From Pseudomonas morbosilactucae (lineage in GTDB: Bacteria; Pseudomonadota; Gammaproteobacteria; Pseudomonadales; Pseudomonadaceae): a DNA stretch of 64,000 nt. Of the stretch, positions 59,649-64,000 are shown one piece after another. The stretch is from the NCBI RefSeq assembly GCF_023241715.1, contig NZ_JALQCW010000015.1, positions 1-64,000 of the forward strand, in the 5' to 3' direction. Each line of letters begins with the position of its first letter. Position 1 is the stretch's first letter. The notes beneath the pieces were generated by a model, which saw nothing but the letters and a program-made list of their open reading frames with translations, made no database searches and had not been told where the DNA came from. The position numbers and the translations under genes were made by a program.

Positions 59649-60521
59649 TTACTCGGCTTTCTGTTTATCCAGTGCGACCTGGTAGAGGACATTCTTGCGC
59701 TCACCGGTAATTTCCGCTGTCAGCGCCGCCGCCCGCTTGAGCGGCATCTCCTTTAATAACAGTTCGAGAATGCGCATTGCCTCGCCACTGACCGCTTCAT
59801 CGCTCTGTGGAGCCGTCCAACCCGCCACCAGTACAACGCACTCACCCCGTTGCTGATTGCTGTCGGACTCGACGAACTCGCGCAGCTGCGAAAGAGGCAA
59901 GCCTTTGAGGGTTTCAAACGTCTTGGTCAGCTCCCGAGCCAGCAACGCCGGGCGCTCGCCACCAAACACCCACTCCATATCCTGCAGGCACTCGAGAATA
60001 CGGTGCGGCGCTTCGTAGAAAATCAGCGTGCGCGGCTCTTCCTTTACAAGCTCCAGACGCGCACGACGCCCCACCGCCTTGGCCGGCAAAAAACCCTCGA
60101 AGATAAAACGGTCCGACGGCAGCCCTGCTGCCGACAACGCAGCAATCAGGGCACAGGCACCGGGCACGGGCACCACATTGATGCCTGCTGCGCGTGCCTG
60201 GCGAACCAAGTGATAACCGGGATCGGAAATCAGCGGCGTGCCCGCATCCGAGATCAAGGCCACGTTATCGCCTGCCAGCAGCCGCGTGATGAAGCGACTG
60301 CCTTCATCTCGCTCGTTATGCTCATGACAGGCTGCAAGCGGCGTGGAAATACCGAAATGCTGTAACAACCGCTGGGAGTGACGCGTGTCTTCCGCAGCAA
60401 TCAGGGCGACTTCCCGCAGCAACTTCAGTGCACGGGCACTGATGTCATCCAGGTTGCCGATAGGCGTCGCCACCACATAAAGCGAGCCCGCAGCTGAATT
60501 CAAAGGACCTGGAGCAGTCAA
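59649..60521 (-). CDS. rsmI: 16S rRNA C1402 2'-O-methyltransferase RsmI
   Basis: 290 residues from a TTG at 60519-60521. I prefer this start because GAGG lies eight bases upstream and the protein then begins MTAPGPLNSAAGSLYVVATP, a normal length for RsmI (E. coli 286). The tetrapyrrole-methylase-type SAM fold shows LYVVATPIGNLDDISARAL, AAEDTRHSQRLLQHF, ISDAGTPLISDPGY and VPGACALIAALSAAG. It methylates the same nucleotide as RsmH. It is divergent from lpoA. Confidence 0.96.
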   Translation of the reverse strand: MTAPGPLNSAAGSLYVVATPIGNLDDISARALKLLREVALIAAEDTRHSQRLLQHFGISTPLAACHEHNERDEGSRFITRLLAGDNVALISDAGTPLISDPGYHLVRQARAAGINVVPVPGACALIAALSAAGLPSDRFIFEGFLPAKAVGRRARLELVKEEPRTLIFYEAPHRILECLQDMEWVFGGERPALLARELTKTFETLKGLPLSQLREFVESDSNQQRGECVVLVAGWTAPQSDEAVSGEAMRILELLLKEMPLKRAAALTAEITGERKNVLYQVALDKQKAE

Positions 60522-60740
60522 AGCGCACACCTCATGAACGACAAAAGCGCCATTGTAACGCGTCAAGGCGCTCAGAATAATCACCGCTACCAGCCTTTAG
60601 ATCGGCATAACGTGCCCCGCCCCGACGAGCTGTAACATTTCCACGACCTAAATAAACGGTTTATCGCCACTAACATCGCGCCCCGGTCGACGCTTGGGTA
60701 CAATCCCGGGCTAATTTGATCGAGTATCAGGAACACTTAC

Positions 60741-62551
60741 ATGATCGCTTGCTTGCGGCTGCTCTTTGCCCTTTGCCTGGCTACCCTTTTGGTGGCTTGC
60801 GCCAGCTCGCCCTCCTCCAGCCTTGGCGAACTTCCACGGACTCCGGATGCCAGTATCGAGCAGTTGCTTGAACAGGCCGCCAATAGCAAAACCCCTGACC
60901 AGGCTGCCCTGCTGCGCCTGAGTGCTGCCGACATGGCTTACCGCCAAGGCAACGCGGGCCGCGCTGGACAAATTCTCCAACAAGTTCCAATGGAGTCCCT
61001 CAAGCCAGGCCAACAGGTCTTCGCCAGCACCCTGGCTGCCGAATTGGCCATGGTGCGCAACCAGCCAAAAGCCGCACTGACCGCGCTCAGCCACCCCAGC
61101 CTGCAACGGCTGAATGAATTACCGGCCGACCAGCAGGTACGCACCGGGACCGTGCATGCACGCGCATTTGAAGCCGACGGCCAGACCCTGGCTGCCGCGC
61201 GCGAACGCATCTTCATTGCACCGATGCTGACAGGCGACGCTGCGAGCAAGAACCACGAGGCCATCTGGGCCCTGATTGCCGCACTGCCCATCGACCAACT
61301 GCAACCTGCCGGCAGCGACGACCTTGCCGGCTGGATGAGCCTGGCCCTGGCGGTCAAATCCGCCGGCACTCTGGAACAACAGCAAGCTGCCATCGACAAC
61401 TGGCGCACGCAAAACCCAAAACACCCAGCCGCTGTTCAACTGCCACTGCCACTGACCCAGCTCAAGCAACTGGCCAGCCAGCCGCTGTCGAAAATCGCCC
61501 TGTTGCTGCCGCAAGACGGCCCACTGGCGTCGGTTTCCAAGGCCCTTCGCGAAGGATTCATGGCGGCGCACTACCAGGCTCAACAAGCCGGACAGAAGCC
61601 ACCCAGCATCGAGTTCTATGACAGCTCGCGCCTGACGTCCCTGGACGACTTCTACAGCAAGGCCCAGGCCGCCGGCGTACAACTGGTAATCGGCCCACTG
61701 GAGAAGAACCAAGTCAAACAGCTGGCCGCCCGTCCCCAGTTGCCTATCACCACCCTGGCACTGAACTACAGCGAAGGCGAACAAGGCCCGGCCCAACTCT
61801 TCCAGTTTGGCTTGGCACCCGAGGACGAGGCCCGCGAAGTCTCGCGTCGCGCTCGTGCCGACGGCCTGCATCGTGCAGCGATCATGATCTCCAAAGGTGA
61901 GCGAGGCGATCGCATGGTCAAGGCCTTCCGCCAGGATTGGGAAGCCAACGGCGGCAGCATCATCGACATCGTTCGCGTCGACCAGCCCGTAGCCCTGGCC
62001 CAGCAAATCGCCGACATGTTCCACCTGCGTCAGAGCGAAGGGCGCGCCAAGAGCCTGCAAAGCACCGTAGGCACACAAGTGGCCGCACAGCCGTCAAGAC
62101 GCCAGGACATCGAGTTCATCTTCCTCGACGCCACACCGCAACAAGCCCAGCAGATCAAGCCGACACTGAACTTCCAGTACGCAGGCGATGTGCCGGTGTA
62201 TGCCACTTCCCAGGTGTTCAGCGCTAGCGGCGACCGGAATCAGTACAACGACATGAACGGCGTACGCTTCTGCGAAACCCCGTGGCTGCTGGACGCCAAT
62301 GACCCACTGCGCAAACAGGTTGCAGCGCAATGGCCGGCAGCCGGTGGCAGCCTGGGCCGCCTGTACGCCCTGGGTATCGACGCCTATCGCCTGGCCCCCC
62401 GCATCGGCCAACTCAAGGCCTTGCCGGACAGCCGCGTGGAAGGGGTGACCGGCAGCCTGAGCATGAGCCCAAGCCGTCGCGTTGAGCGCCAATTGCCATG
62501 GGCACAGTTCGTCAGCGGCCAGGTGACTCGCCTGCCCGACACGCCGCGCTG

Positions 62552-62552
<1 letters not shown>
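60741..62552 (+). CDS. lpoA: Outer-membrane lipoprotein LpoA (PBP1A activator)
   Basis: 603 residues. The signal peptide has a lipobox LVAC with the acylated cysteine at residue 20. An N-terminal helical TPR-like domain (about 30-240) is followed by a periplasmic-binding-protein-like domain (about 250-595), which begins with KIALLLPQDGPLASVSKALR. It spans the periplasm from the outer membrane to activate class A penicillin-binding proteins. A TACAAT sequence near 60698 could be its -10. The stop codon shares one base with the yraN start. Confidence 0.94.

Positions 62553-64000
<1,448 letters not shown>

Overview
The window comes from a high-GC gammaproteobacterium, most likely Pseudomonas of the fluorescens group. 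The reasons are the canonical dcw cell-wall cluster with lpxC, the cyoABCDE quinol oxidase, FtsZ ending in DYLDIPAFLRRQAD, an OprD-family porin, a NorR/flavohaemoglobin pair and Pseudomonas-type REP palindromes. I recognised no tRNA gene, CRISPR array or transposase.

Layout. 1-8.7 kb is a catabolic/transport block: the start of a thiamine-diphosphate decarboxylase (AruI-like, cut by the left edge), a LysR regulator, a four-gene polar amino-acid ABC transporter, an AruH-like arginine:pyruvate aminotransferase, and a metal-dependent amidohydrolase that overlaps a COG0523 GTPase. 8.7-10.9 kb is a divergent MFS/LysR pair. 11.1-11.8 kb is one unrecognised protein. 11.9-16.0 kb is the most unusual stretch. 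It holds a PLP protein of the SHMT fold that has lost most SHMT substrate residues, a long gene-free interval with a perfect 11-bp dyad, and an AT-richer segment with an XRE-type regulator overlapping a VUT (7-deazapurine transporter family) gene that converges on a stand-alone queC. 16.1-21.7 kb is a cytochrome b561 gene and cyoABCDE. 22.5-26.2 kb is dsbB, a frameshifted flavohaemoglobin gene (hmp) and its divergent activator norR, with GT-N7-AC sites and a possible sigma-54 promoter between them. 26.3-30.9 kb holds cheV, a GNAT acetyltransferase, small conserved proteins and an Aer-type chemoreceptor. 31-37.5 kb is an RND efflux adaptor and pump translationally coupled to each other and followed by a two-component system. 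37.6-41 kb is a small exported protein, an OprD porin and a membrane diguanylate cyclase.

41.1-58.9 kb is the complete dcw cluster on the minus strand: mraZ-rsmH-ftsL-ftsI-murE-murF-mraY-murD-ftsW-murG-murC-ddlB-ftsQ-ftsA-ftsZ, then lpxC. Almost every junction overlaps or nearly touches. A strong promoter and phased MraZ repeats sit upstream of mraZ. 59.2-59.6 kb is RNase P RNA (rnpB), divergent or convergent to nothing and flanked by its own promoter and terminator. 59.6-64 kb is rsmI on one strand and, on the other, lpoA-yraN-gmhA-dolP, the last cut by the right edge.

The best candidate for something undescribed is the 11.9-16.0 kb segment. It pairs an SHMT-fold enzyme with rebuilt substrate site residues with a regulator/transporter/QueC module that looks acquired. 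Any functional link between the two halves is inference from proximity only.
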